From Nitrospirillum sp034427435 (lineage in GTDB: Bacteria; Pseudomonadota; Alphaproteobacteria; Azospirillales; Azospirillaceae): a stretch of 64,000 nt of DNA. This document shows positions 9,313 to 17,469 of the stretch, piece by piece; position 1 is the stretch's first letter, and every line of letters begins with the position of its first letter. Below the pieces are notes generated by a model, which saw only the letters and a list, made by a program, of their open reading frames with translations, had not been told where the DNA came from and made no database searches. The stretch covers positions 558,001-622,000 of the forward strand of contig NZ_JAXQNP010000004.1 in assembly GCF_034427435.1 (NCBI RefSeq), read 5' to 3'. A program made the translations under genes and the position numbers.

Positions 9313-9685
9313 AGCCCTTCGCCCAATAGACGAAGGCCACCGTGTTCCAACTGGCCGGGCCATTGGGGCGGCCGCCGGCATCCTGGCCACCGATGACGAA
9401 GCCGGTCAGGCTGGGGTCGTCGAAGGGGATCTTGACGACGGTGGACGGGGCGTAACCGCCACCCGGATCATAGGACATGGTGATGCTGACCGTCCGGCCG
9501 TTGCCGGGGGGGATGACCACCTGGCCCACCAGCTTGTTGTCCTGGGCGCCGGTGCCGTCCCAAGTGATCGTCGGTTGGCCGGTGACCTCGATCACGATGC
9601 GCTGCGCCCAATAGGCGGAATTGGTGAAACCGTTGATCTTGATCGTGGTGCCATCCGGCACGGGGAAGGTGGCTGTGTTGTACAT
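9308..9685 (-). CDS. Small beta-rich protein, possibly lectin-like
   Basis: 125 aa. ATG 9685 is preceded by a strong GGAGGA site, so it is probably a real gene. There is no signal peptide or membrane segment. The composition (many T, V, I, G, N and alternating hydrophobics) predicts an all-beta protein. The pattern FPVPDGTTIKINGFTNSA and the C-terminal GGQDAGGRPN...WNTVAFVYW loosely recall the PA-IIL/LecB calcium-dependent lectin layout, but the acidic calcium loop is largely missing. I do not assign a function. The stop lies inside the palindromic repeat. Confidence 0.65.
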   Translation of the reverse strand: MYNTATFPVPDGTTIKINGFTNSAYWAQRIVIEVTGQPTITWDGTGAQDNKLVGQVVIPPGNGRTVSITMSYDPGGGYAPSTVVKIPFDDPSLTGFVIGGQDAGGRPNGPASWNTVAFVYWAKGY

Positions 9686-9877
9686 GCTGTCCTCCAGGGC
9701 TGCTTGTGCGGCGACCCGGCGCGCAGCAACTTAAGCGCGCACAGGCTCACCGCTTTCTCATACATCTTTTTGCGAGAGCTTCCCACAAAAATAGATTTAT
9801 AAAGTTGTGGAAGCCTGATCCTGGTGGGCGCGATAAGATAAGCGCTTCCGGCACCGGCAGAAAAGGGAAGGGCGGCC

Positions 9878-10354
9878 ATGACCCACCGCACCGCTGACTT
9901 GGTCGACGCCTATGAGGACAGCCTGCAAAGCTGTGAAATCCAGTTCCGCTCCTTCGGGGGGCGGGCTTCCTTCCACGGCCCCATCCGCACCGTGCGCTGC
10001 CATGAGGACAACGCTTTGCTGAAGCACACGCTGTCCGAGGCGGGCGAGGGCGCGGTGCTGGTGGTGGACGGCCATGGGTCGCTGCGCACCGCCCTGGTGG
10101 GCGACGTCATCGCCGGCCTGGCGTTCAAGCACGGCTGGGCCGGCCTGGTGCTGTGGGGGGCCGTGCGCGACAGCGTGGCCCTGGCCCATATCGACCTGGG
10201 CATCAAGGCACTGGGCACCAACCCGAAGAAAAGCACCAAGACCGGCGCTGGCCAGGTGGATGTGCCCCTGTCCTTCGGCGGCGCGCAGTTCACCCCCGGC
10301 GCCTGGCTATACGCCGATGAGGATGGCATCGTCGTCAGCGCCACCCGGATCTGA
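9878..10354 (+). CDS. RraA-like protein (4-hydroxy-4-methyl-2-oxoglutarate aldolase family)
   Basis: 158 aa, full length for the RraA family. Typical segments are TADLVDAYEDSLQ, RTVRCHEDN, the glycine-rich VVDGHGSLRTALVGDVIAGLA and VLWGAVRDSVALA. Members are either RNase E activity regulators or class II HMG/oxaloacetate aldolases with the same fold; the sequence does not separate these. It stands alone between a convergent pirin gene and the small beta-rich gene. Confidence 0.85.
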   Translation: MTHRTADLVDAYEDSLQSCEIQFRSFGGRASFHGPIRTVRCHEDNALLKHTLSEAGEGAVLVVDGHGSLRTALVGDVIAGLAFKHGWAGLVLWGAVRDSVALAHIDLGIKALGTNPKKSTKTGAGQVDVPLSFGGAQFTPGAWLYADEDGIVVSATRI

Positions 10355-10366
10355 AGCCACCCGGAT

Positions 10367-11230
10367 CTAACCCGGCAGCGGAATGAATTCCTTGTCGTCC
10401 AGGTCCGGCAGCTTCATGCGGCCGGCGCGCCAGTCGGCCTTGGCCTGCTCGATGCGCTCCTTGCGGGAGGAGACGAAGTTCCAGTCGATGTAGCGCTGGC
10501 CCAAGGGCTCCCCGCCCAGCAACATGACCACGGCGGGGGTGACGGCGGTGAATAGTACCGGCTGGCCGGGCGCGAAGACCAGCATGTGGCCGGCCTCCAC
10601 CGTCCTGCCCTCCACCTCCACCGAGCCGACGGCGACATAGGCGGCACGTTCCGGATACTCGGCCGGCAGTTGCGCCTTGGTGCCGGGCTGCAGCACCCAG
10701 TGCACGTAGAACATGGGGGAATGGGTCTTGACCTTGGCATTGGCCCCGAACGCCTCACCCGCCACCAGGCGCGCCCACAGGCCACCGTGCTCATAGGTCG
10801 GCAGGTCGTCGGCGCCATAATGGTGAAAGCTGGGGTCGGTCTCCTCCTCCGCCTCGGGCAGCGCCACCCAGGCCTGAATGCCGTGCAGGCGGCCGCCCTC
10901 GGCCCGCGCCTTCTCGAACCGCTCGGAATGGGTGATGCCGCTGCCGGCCGTCATCCAGTTGACTTCGCCCGGCCGGATGGCCTGTTCGGAGCCTACGCTG
11001 TCGCGGTGCATGATCTCGCCCTCGAACAGATAGGTGACGGTGGACAGGCCGATGTGCGGATGCGGGCGCACGTCCCGCTCCAGCGGGATGCCCTTGGGGA
11101 AGTCGACCGGGCCCATATGGTCGAAGAAGACGAAGGGGCCGACATGGCGGCGCTGGGCCACGGGCAGGATGCGCCCGACCTCGAACCCGCCCAGGTCGCG
11201 CCGCCGCTGGTCGATGACGAGTTCGATCAT
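10367..11230 (-). CDS. Pirin family protein
   Basis: 287 aa from ATG 11230; an upstream in-frame extension is not conserved-looking. It is a bicupin. The N-terminal metal site is visible as RPHPHIGLSTVTYLFEGE, with HRDSVGSEQ and GITHSERF supplying the further ligands, as in pirins with quercetin 2,3-dioxygenase activity. The C-terminal pirin domain contains YVHWVLQPGTKAQLP. The physiological substrate is unknown. It converges on the RraA-like gene. Confidence 0.92.
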   Translation of the reverse strand: MIELVIDQRRRDLGGFEVGRILPVAQRRHVGPFVFFDHMGPVDFPKGIPLERDVRPHPHIGLSTVTYLFEGEIMHRDSVGSEQAIRPGEVNWMTAGSGITHSERFEKARAEGGRLHGIQAWVALPEAEEETDPSFHHYGADDLPTYEHGGLWARLVAGEAFGANAKVKTHSPMFYVHWVLQPGTKAQLPAEYPERAAYVAVGSVEVEGRTVEAGHMLVFAPGQPVLFTAVTPAVVMLLGGEPLGQRYIDWNFVSSRKERIEQAKADWRAGRMKLPDLDDKEFIPLPG

Positions 11231-11314
11231 GGTCTTGTCCCCACGGGTTTGTTGGACACCGAGGATGCCTATGGCATCCCGGCGGATCAACCGGTGAGCG
11301 CCCGCCGCTTCATT

Positions 11315-11635
11315 TTAAAGCACATGGCGCAACAGCGCGGTGGCCGCCACCCCCACGATCACCGTGGGCAGCATGGGGAAGCGGCAGGCCATGGCCAGCG
11401 TGACCGCCAGGCCGGCCAGGTCCGCCGGGTTGGTGGTGGTAAAGGCCGGCGCGATGACCGAAATCAGCACGGCCCCCGGCACCGCCTCCAGCACCGCGGT
11501 GGCGCGGGGGCTGAGGCTGCGGTTGCGCAGCACCAGGAAGCCGGCGACACGGGTGCCGTAGGTCACCGCCATCATGGACAGGATGGCCAGCAGGGATGGC
11601 ACATCCAGGGCGACATAACGGGCGAGATCGTTCAC
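11315..11635 (-). CDS. azlD: AzlD-family branched-chain amino acid exporter subunit
   Basis: 106 aa starting with GTG 11635, which overlaps the AzlC stop (GTGA), so translation is coupled. It shows about three membrane segments and the typical MMAVTYGTRVAGFLVL and LEAVPGAVLISVIAPA segments. Family knowledge: AzlC and AzlD form a two-component exporter of branched-chain and related amino acids. Confidence 0.88.
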   Translation of the reverse strand: MNDLARYVALDVPSLLAILSMMAVTYGTRVAGFLVLRNRSLSPRATAVLEAVPGAVLISVIAPAFTTTNPADLAGLAVTLAMACRFPMLPTVIVGVAATALLRHVL

Positions 11636-12447
11636 GGCGCGGCCTCCCGCGTTTCGTATCCGGCGATGACGTAGGCGACGGCCAGGCCGGCCAGCGTTCC
11701 CGCCGGCACGTACCAGGCGCCGGGCACCAGCAGGTGGGTGACGGCGGCGACCCCCAGGCTGACGGGCCAGGGCAGGGCTCGCCGCCAGCCCTTCCACATC
11801 CCCCGGACCAGCACCAGGAAGACGGCGGTGAAGGCCATGTCGAAACCATAGGCGTGCGGGTTGCCCAGCACCGGCCCGACCACGGCACCCGCCACTGTCA
11901 CCGCCACCCAGGCGACATACAGGGAGACGGCCAGGCCGGCATAATAGGGCAGGCTGATCCCCGGCCGGCCGGTGGCGGCCATGCGGCGGCGCGCGTCGTC
12001 CATGCCCAGGGCCCAGGTCTCATCCGCCATGACGAACAGCACCAGGGCCGCCTGCCACGGACGCAAGGACCGCAGGTGCCGGGCGAAGGCCGCCCCCATC
12101 AGCAGGTGGCGGCAGTTGACCAGCAGGGTCATGCCGGCGATCAGCGCGATTTGCGGCGGGCTGCGCCACAGTTCGATGGCCACGAACTCCGACCCGCCGG
12201 CGAAGTTCAGGCCGCACATCAGCGCCACCTCCAGCGGGCTCAGGCCCTTCATGGCCGCCTGCGACCCCAGGACCAGGGCGAAGGGCGCCACGCCCAGCAG
12301 GATGGGCATCATGGCGGCCAAGCCGCGGCGGAATTCGGCGGAGACGGAGCGGCCCGGCCTCTCGTCCGGGGCGGCGGCCCCAATTGCGGCGCCCCCAATT
12401 ACCACGCCCTCGGGTGCGGCATCGTCGGGAAGGACGGTGGCGGTCAT
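11632..12447 (-). CDS. azlC: AzlC-family branched-chain amino acid exporter
   Basis: 271 aa from ATG 12447 (an in-frame ATG at 12483 is possible). After a variable 35-residue N-terminus it shows the AzlC pattern: FRRGLAAMMPILLGVAPFALVLG, MCGLNFAGGSEFVA and MTLLVNCRHLLMGAA, with about five to six membrane helices. It works with AzlD. The reading frame stays open far upstream, antisense to the MaoC gene, but that extension is GC-bias noise. Confidence 0.9.
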   Translation of the reverse strand: MTATVLPDDAAPEGVVIGGAAIGAAAPDERPGRSVSAEFRRGLAAMMPILLGVAPFALVLGSQAAMKGLSPLEVALMCGLNFAGGSEFVAIELWRSPPQIALIAGMTLLVNCRHLLMGAAFARHLRSLRPWQAALVLFVMADETWALGMDDARRRMAATGRPGISLPYYAGLAVSLYVAWVAVTVAGAVVGPVLGNPHAYGFDMAFTAVFLVLVRGMWKGWRRALPWPVSLGVAAVTHLLVPGAWYVPAGTLAGLAVAYVIAGYETREAAP

Positions 12448-12615
12448 GGGCGATCCGTTCGTCGGGCTGGAATGGATGACCATGGTAGGGGAATGGTGCC
12501 GTTGGGGAACTGCATAGTCCGTGCCCTTGCCCTGCCAATTTGGCATCCTGCCCCCGCACGCGCCGTGAAATTTCGACCTAGGCCGGCGCCAATGACAGAG
12601 AGGAGCGAACAGGAA

Positions 12616-13062
12616 ATGCTGGTTGTCGACATGGCGGAACTGCCCGGCCTGGTGGGGCGCGACCTGGGCCCGTCCGACTGGGTGGTGGTGGACCAGGACC
12701 GCATCAACCGCTTCGCCGATGCGACCGGCGACCACCAGTGGATCCATGTCGACGTGCCGCGCGCCACCGGGGCGCTGGGCGGCACCATCGCCCACGGATT
12801 CCTCACCCTGTCGCTGCTGGCCCCGTTCAGCGACCAGACCCTGCAGGTGCGGGATGCTGGCAAGGGGGTGAATTACGGCTTCAACAAAATCCGCTTCCTG
12901 GCCCCGGTGCCGGCCGGCGCCCGCGTGCGCAGCCATCAGGTCCTGACGGAGGTGGAGGAAAAAGGCGGCGGCTGGCTGTTGACACGCACCGTCACGGTGG
13001 AAATCGAGGGACAGGAAAAGCCGGCCCTGGCGGCGGAATGGCTGACCGCCGTCTACCCTTAA
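12616..13062 (+). CDS. MaoC-like hot-dog dehydratase
   Basis: 148 aa from ATG 12616, with an AGGAG-like site about 11 bp upstream. The hydratase-2 motif FADATGDHQWIHVD followed by GGTIAHGFLTLSLL places it with single-domain MaoC enzymes related to mycobacterial HtdZ and to NodN. Likely reaction: (R)-specific hydration of enoyl-CoA or a similar thioester. It is divergent from azlC with no other fatty-acid gene nearby. Confidence 0.9.
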   Translation: MLVVDMAELPGLVGRDLGPSDWVVVDQDRINRFADATGDHQWIHVDVPRATGALGGTIAHGFLTLSLLAPFSDQTLQVRDAGKGVNYGFNKIRFLAPVPAGARVRSHQVLTEVEEKGGGWLLTRTVTVEIEGQEKPALAAEWLTAVYP

Positions 13063-13239
13063 CGCCATTAAATCTGCGGGAATATTTTAAAAGCCGGGGA
13101 CGGATCGGCAAGGATTCAGCCCATTAAATCCCATCATTTGCCGAATTGCCGCCATCATCGCTTGCTGAACTGCCCTCCGTAGCAAGGGCGGGCGCCAACA
13201 TTCAAAAGCGCCCGCCACACCGCGATACGGAGGAGCATC

Positions 13240-13962
13240 ATGAACACCCGTCTTCTGCTGAGTGGCGTGGCCATGGCCACCCTGCTGGCCGGGGCCGCCA
13301 ACGCCCAACTGATCGGCGGTCACGCCACGGGGGCCGTCACCGGTGGCGTGAACAGCACCCTGAACACCGCCGCCGGCGCGAACCTGGGCGGCACCGGGAT
13401 CGGGACCTCCCTAAACGCCCAGGGGACCACCGCCGTGCAGGGCGCCGCCCGCGCTACCACCCAGGCGGGCACCCAGGCGGCCACCCAGGCGGCCACTGGC
13501 ACCGTCAACCAAGCCGGCCAGGCAGTGGACAGCGCCGCGACGACCGTGAAGACAACCACGGACACCGCGACGGAAGCGGCGAAGGCGAACGCCAACGCCG
13601 CCGCCAATGCCGCAGCCACCACGCAGGAAGCGCAGAACGGCACCGTGACCGGCGCCATGGGCGTGACGGACGGCACCGCCGCCGGAACCACCCAGACCAC
13701 CGGCAACACCCGCGTCACCGCCAGCGGCCCGGCGCCCACCGTGTCAGTTCCCTCTGGAGAAGCGCCTCCCAAGGTCACGACCAAGGATGGCGCCACCTTG
13801 TCCGCTGACACCAGCGGCGGCGCGTCCAGCGACAAGCACGGGGTGAACGCCCGGAACCGGACGACCGTGCGCAGCCACGAAAGCGCGTCCGTGACCGGCA
13901 CCTCCGCCAAGGTCGACGGTTCGGTCAGCACCTCGGCCACCACGGGCGTGGCGCCGCACTGA
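13240..13962 (+). CDS. Secreted Ala/Thr-rich low-complexity protein
   Basis: 240 aa with a strong GGAGGAG site before ATG 13240 and a clear signal peptide (LLLSGVAMATLLAGAANAQ, cleavage after about residue 23). The mature protein is almost only A, T, G, S, N and Q, with imperfect repeats such as TQAGTQAATQAATG, and lacks Cys and Trp. It is probably a disordered periplasmic or surface protein; I recognise no family. It is followed by a strong terminator and has its own promoter region. Confidence 0.75.
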   Translation: MNTRLLLSGVAMATLLAGAANAQLIGGHATGAVTGGVNSTLNTAAGANLGGTGIGTSLNAQGTTAVQGAARATTQAGTQAATQAATGTVNQAGQAVDSAATTVKTTTDTATEAAKANANAAANAAATTQEAQNGTVTGAMGVTDGTAAGTTQTTGNTRVTASGPAPTVSVPSGEAPPKVTTKDGATLSADTSGGASSDKHGVNARNRTTVRSHESASVTGTSAKVDGSVSTSATTGVAPH

Positions 13963-13985
13963 TCGTTGATGTGATCTGACAGGAG

Positions 13986-14017
13986 GGGCGGGACTGGCCA
14001 CGGGGCCGGTCCCGCCC
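13986..14017 (+). terminator. Intrinsic terminator
   Basis: A 14-bp stem (GGGCGGGACTGGCC pairing with GGCCGGTCCCGCCC, one G-U) closes a 4-nt loop and is followed by TTTGCCTTT. It ends the Ala/Thr-rich gene and separates it from convergent purU. Confidence 0.85.
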
Positions 14018-14031
14018 TTTGCCTTTCGGGA

Positions 14032-14925
14032 TCAGCTGAAGACGATGGTCTTCTGGCCGGTCACCAGGATGCGGCGTTCGATGTGCCAGCGCACGGCGCG
14101 GGCCAGGACGGCGCATTCGATATCACGGCCGATATCCACCAGGTCTTCCGGCGTTTGGGTATGGTCCACCCGCTCGATGCCCTGCTCGATGATGGGGCCC
14201 TCGTCCAAATCGGTGGTCACGTAATGGGCGGTGGCGCCGATCAGCTTCACCCCGCGGGCATGCGCCTGGTGATAGGGCTTGGCCCCCTTGAAGCTGGGCA
14301 GGAAGGAATGGTGGATGTTGATGCACCGGCCCGACAACTGGCCGCACAAGTCGGCCGACAGGATCTGCATGTAACGCGCCAGCACCACCAGGTCGGCGCC
14401 CGTCTGCTTCACCACGTCCATGAACGCGGCCTCCTGGGCCGCCTTATCCCGCTTCATTGGGTCGCCCTTCACCGGCAGGTGGTGATAGGGGATGCCGCTC
14501 CATTCCACGAAGGAGCGCATGTCGTCATGGTTGGAGATGACGGCCGGAATGTCGATGGGCAGGGAGCCGGAGCGGGCACGGTGCAGCAGATCGTACAGGC
14601 AGTGCCCGAACTTCGATACGGCGATCACCACCTTGGGCTTCACCGTCATGTCCACCAGCTGCCAGTCCATGCGGAACCGGCGGGCGATCAACTGAAAGCC
14701 CTGGCGCAGGCTCTCCAGATCCGGGAAACCCGGGCCATCGGGGCGGAAGGCCGTGCGCATGGAGAAGCTGTTGTTCAGCTGGTCGTTGAAGTGGTTGGAC
14801 TCGGTGATCGAGGCGTCATTGTCCGCCAGATAGCTGGAGACGGCGGCCACCACCCCCTTCACGTCGGGACAGGTCAGGACCAGGACATAGGGGCTGTGAA
14901 GGGCGGGGGGCGGCAGCGTCGTCAC
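14032..14925 (-). CDS. purU: Formyltetrahydrofolate deformylase
   Basis: 297 aa with an N-terminal ACT domain (LVLTCPDVKGVVAAVSSYLA) and a C-terminal formyltransferase-like domain. Catalytic-site segments are INIHHSFLPSFKGAKPYHQA and LIGATAHYVTTDLDEGPIIEQ (Asn, His and Asp). It hydrolyses 10-formyl-THF to THF and formate and balances one-carbon pools. It is monocistronic; folD, a related one-carbon gene, lies separately at 23388. Confidence 0.95.
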   Translation of the reverse strand: MTTLPPPALHSPYVLVLTCPDVKGVVAAVSSYLADNDASITESNHFNDQLNNSFSMRTAFRPDGPGFPDLESLRQGFQLIARRFRMDWQLVDMTVKPKVVIAVSKFGHCLYDLLHRARSGSLPIDIPAVISNHDDMRSFVEWSGIPYHHLPVKGDPMKRDKAAQEAAFMDVVKQTGADLVVLARYMQILSADLCGQLSGRCINIHHSFLPSFKGAKPYHQAHARGVKLIGATAHYVTTDLDEGPIIEQGIERVDHTQTPEDLVDIGRDIECAVLARAVRWHIERRILVTGQKTIVFS

Positions 14926-15066
14926 GGCGAACTATTCCTCAAGGCAGGCGAGCATTATTTGGAAGGAAGTTACGCGGGTCTAGCATAAACCGGCCGCGTG
15001 ACGCACCCCTTCTGCGTGCATGGCTCCCCATGCCTTAGGCGCACCGGGGCCGCGGCGCGGCCATCC

Positions 15067-15768
15067 TCACACCCGTTCCGTCAGTTCCCCCGCGATCTGG
15101 CGGGCGGTCGCCTGCAGCAGCCCAATGGTGTCGGACAGGGGCCGCACCAGGGGGATATGCTGCACGAAGGGCACGGTCAGTGCCGCCACCGCCGCGCCGG
15201 TGGGGCCGATGACCGGCGTGGACAAGTCCATCACCCCCATGACGTAGTCGCTGGCCGCCTGCTCATATCCCCGGGCGCGCACCGCACCGGCACGGTCGAC
15301 GAAGCGGGCCAGCCGATCCGGCCCCACGGACCGCTCCAGCATGGCCCGCCACACGGCCTGGGTGTCCGGCGACTGGAAGGCGTACAGCACGACGCCGGAG
15401 GTCGCCTCCACCAGGCTGCGGTGATAGCCGGGACGGACGGAGAAGCCCAGATGCCCTGGATTCTCAATGCGTGCCACCACCACCATCTGGTCGTCCGACG
15501 CCACCGCCAGGTGGCAGGACTGGCCGATGGCCAGGGTCAGGTCGCGCATCAGCGGCAGGGCAGCCTCCAGCAAGGTGCGCACGGGCGCCCGCGCCATGCC
15601 CAAGGTGAATAGCTTGTTGGTCAGTTCATAGCCGTCCGCCGTCGTGGCCGGCGCGATGTACCCCCGGAACTCCAACACCTGGATCATACGGAACAGCTCA
15701 CTGACCGAGCGGCCGAGCCGAACTGAAATCTGCGATGGCGTCATGGGCATGCCGTGGCTGGCCAGCAA
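15067..15768 (-). CDS. IclR-family regulator of the fucose cluster (5' end out of frame)
   Basis: 234 aa from a TTG at 15768, the first possible start in this frame. The rest of the HTH (MTPSQISVRLGRSVSELFRMIQVLEFRGYI) and the IclR effector domain are intact. The conserved N-terminal part VRKYRAPALEKGLDILEL is encoded just upstream in the same frame but has no start codon; ATGs exist only in the other frames. A one-base indel in the C6 run at 15825-15830 would repair it. It is divergent from the sugar genes and probably represses them. Confidence 0.8.
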   Translation of the reverse strand: MLASHGMPMTPSQISVRLGRSVSELFRMIQVLEFRGYIAPATTADGYELTNKLFTLGMARAPVRTLLEAALPLMRDLTLAIGQSCHLAVASDDQMVVVARIENPGHLGFSVRPGYHRSLVEATSGVVLYAFQSPDTQAVWRAMLERSVGPDRLARFVDRAGAVRARGYEQAASDYVMGVMDLSTPVIGPTGAAVAALTVPFVQHIPLVRPLSDTIGLLQATARQIAGELTERV

Positions 15769-15890
15769 CTCCAGGATATCCAGACCCTTTTCCAGCGCCG
15801 GCGCCCGGTACTTGCGTACAGCCTCCCCCCACCGTCGGCCGTGAGATCATCGGGGGTGTCAAGGTCGGGCAGGGGGGCGTCGACGGTCAT
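15769..15890 (-). other. Frame-shifted N-terminal part of the IclR gene
   Basis: The minus-strand sequence encodes EAVRKYRAPALEKGLDILEL in the IclR frame. With one extra G in the six-G run (15825-15830), ATG 15890 gives MTVDAPLPDL... running into it. With one G fewer, an ATG near 15850 (MISRPTVG) does so. The change is a real mutation, a slippage switch or a sequencing error. Confidence 0.7.
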
Positions 15891-16021
15891 CGCGGGTATC
15901 CGGCCTGGAAATTGCGCTTCTTGGGCTATGCCACCTGACGTGGCGCGGGGCAAGACATGGTGAGCGCGCTTGACTTCGGGGTCGCCGCCACCGATTTTAT
16001 ATGCGGAAGGTGATTTCGTAT

Positions 16022-17110
16022 ATGAATGAAAGTCACCCCACCCCGGGAGTTAGCAGCGGTAGCCGCCGAATGGACGCCTTTCCAATCTTCACCCCCAGCT
16101 GTCCAAGACTGCCGCCCTTGGGTTTCGGCGCGGCCGCCATTGGCAATCTTTATCAGCGGGTGGAGGAGGGGGCGGCCCGCGCCGCCGTCGCGGCGGCGGT
16201 GGATGCCGGCATCCGCTATATCGACACCGCGCCACACTATGGCTTCGGCCTCAGCGAAAGCCGCCTGGGCGCCGTGCTGGCTGATTTGGACCCCCGGGAG
16301 GAGTTGCTGCTGTCGACCAAGGTGGGGCGGGTGCTGGTGCCGGTGGCGCCGGACGCCGGGCCCGTGCGCCACGGCTTCGCCGACGCCGCCCCGTTTGAGC
16401 CGATATTCGACTACAGCTATGACGGCGTCATGCGGTCCTACGCTGAAAGCCGGCGGCGGCTGGGCCGCCAGCGCATCGACCTGCTGCTGGCCCACGACCT
16501 GGGCACCCTAACCCACGGCGACGCGCACGCCACCCACTTCCGCCAATTCCTGGACGGCGGCTATCGCGCCATGCGGGAACTGCGCGACCAGGGGGCGGTG
16601 CGCGCCATCGGCCTGGGGGTGAATGAGTGGCAGGTGTGCCTGGAGGCCATGGGACACGCCGACTTCGACGTGGTGTTGCTGGCCGGGCGGTATACCCTGC
16701 TGGAACAGACGGCGCTGGACAGCTTCTTCCCCGCCTGCGCCGCCCGAGGGGTGAAGGTTATCGTCGGCGGTCCCTACAATTCCGGCATCCTGGTGAACGG
16801 CACCCGGGGGGCCGCGCCGCTGTACTACAATTATGAGCCAGCACCAGCCGCCATCGTCGACCGCGTGCGGCGGCTGGAGGCGGCATGCGACCGGTTCGGG
16901 GTGCCGCTGGCGGCAGCAGCCCTTCAGTTCCCCCTGGCCCACCCGGTGGTGGCCAGCGTCATCCCCGGCATGGCGGACGCGGCGCAGGTGGCCCACACTC
17001 GCGCCCTGATGGACACCGCCATTCCACCGGCGCTGTGGCAGGCCCTGCGCGACGAAGGCCTGTTGCACCCCGAGGCCCCAATTCCCACCGCCCCAACCGC
17101 GCCCCGCTAA
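16022..17110 (+). CDS. Aldo/keto reductase, probable L-fucose dehydrogenase
   Basis: 362 aa from ATG 16022, which has a GGAAGGTGA site; ATG 16001 and ATG 16070 (MDAFPIF) are alternatives. The AKR barrel starts PPLGFGAAAIGNLY and has the catalytic tetrad elements DTAPHYGFGLSESRLG (Asp, Tyr), STKVGR (Lys) and LLAHDLG (His). The subgroup matches L-fucose/D-arabinose or pyridoxal dehydrogenases. With a downstream dehydratase, SDR, lactonase and FucP, oxidation of L-fucose to its lactone is the best reading. The C-terminus ends in a Pro/Ala/Thr tail. Confidence 0.85.
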   Translation: MNESHPTPGVSSGSRRMDAFPIFTPSCPRLPPLGFGAAAIGNLYQRVEEGAARAAVAAAVDAGIRYIDTAPHYGFGLSESRLGAVLADLDPREELLLSTKVGRVLVPVAPDAGPVRHGFADAAPFEPIFDYSYDGVMRSYAESRRRLGRQRIDLLLAHDLGTLTHGDAHATHFRQFLDGGYRAMRELRDQGAVRAIGLGVNEWQVCLEAMGHADFDVVLLAGRYTLLEQTALDSFFPACAARGVKVIVGGPYNSGILVNGTRGAAPLYYNYEPAPAAIVDRVRRLEAACDRFGVPLAAAALQFPLAHPVVASVIPGMADAAQVAHTRALMDTAIPPALWQALRDEGLLHPEAPIPTAPTAPR

Positions 17111-17138
17111 CTCCCAACACGCCCCTAACTCCCAACAC
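17107..17138. repeat. Short tandem repeat between sugar genes
   Basis: The 15-mer CTAACTCCCAACACG occurs twice, separated by 2-3 bp. The first copy contains the aldo/keto reductase stop codon, and the second ends about 12 bp before the next start. Probably replication slippage. Confidence 0.6.
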
Positions 17139-17150
17139 GACGAAAGCCGC

Positions 17151-17468
17151 ATGAGCACGCCCATCTCCCCCCTCATCCTGCTGCATCCGGATGACAATGT
17201 GCTGGTCGTTCGCGCCGCCATCCGCGCCGGCGACGCCCTGGACATCGACGGCACGCCCGTCACTGCGGCCCAGGACGTGACCGTGGGCCACAAGCTGGCC
17301 CGCCGCGCCCTGGCCGCCGGCGACAAGGTGTTGAAATACGGCGCGCCCATCGGGTCCATGACCGCCGCGGTGGATGTCGGCGGCCATGTCCACATGCACA
17401 ACATGAAAAGCGATTACATCGCCAGCCATACACGACAGGTGGTCGGCGGCAGCGAAGGGGGCCACTGA
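17151..17468 (+). CDS. UxaA-type dehydratase small (SAF-domain) subunit
   Basis: 105 aa. It matches the N-terminal SAF domain of altronate/galactarate dehydratases: ILLHPDDNVLVVRAAIRAGD, VTVGHKLARRALAAGDKVLKYG and GHVHMHNMKS (His residues near the metal site). In UxaA this domain is fused; here it is a separate subunit directly before the large subunit at 17470. It is probably part of an L-fuconate dehydratase in this cluster. Confidence 0.88.
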   Translation: MSTPISPLILLHPDDNVLVVRAAIRAGDALDIDGTPVTAAQDVTVGHKLARRALAAGDKVLKYGAPIGSMTAAVDVGGHVHMHNMKSDYIASHTRQVVGGSEGGH

Positions 17469-17469
17469 T

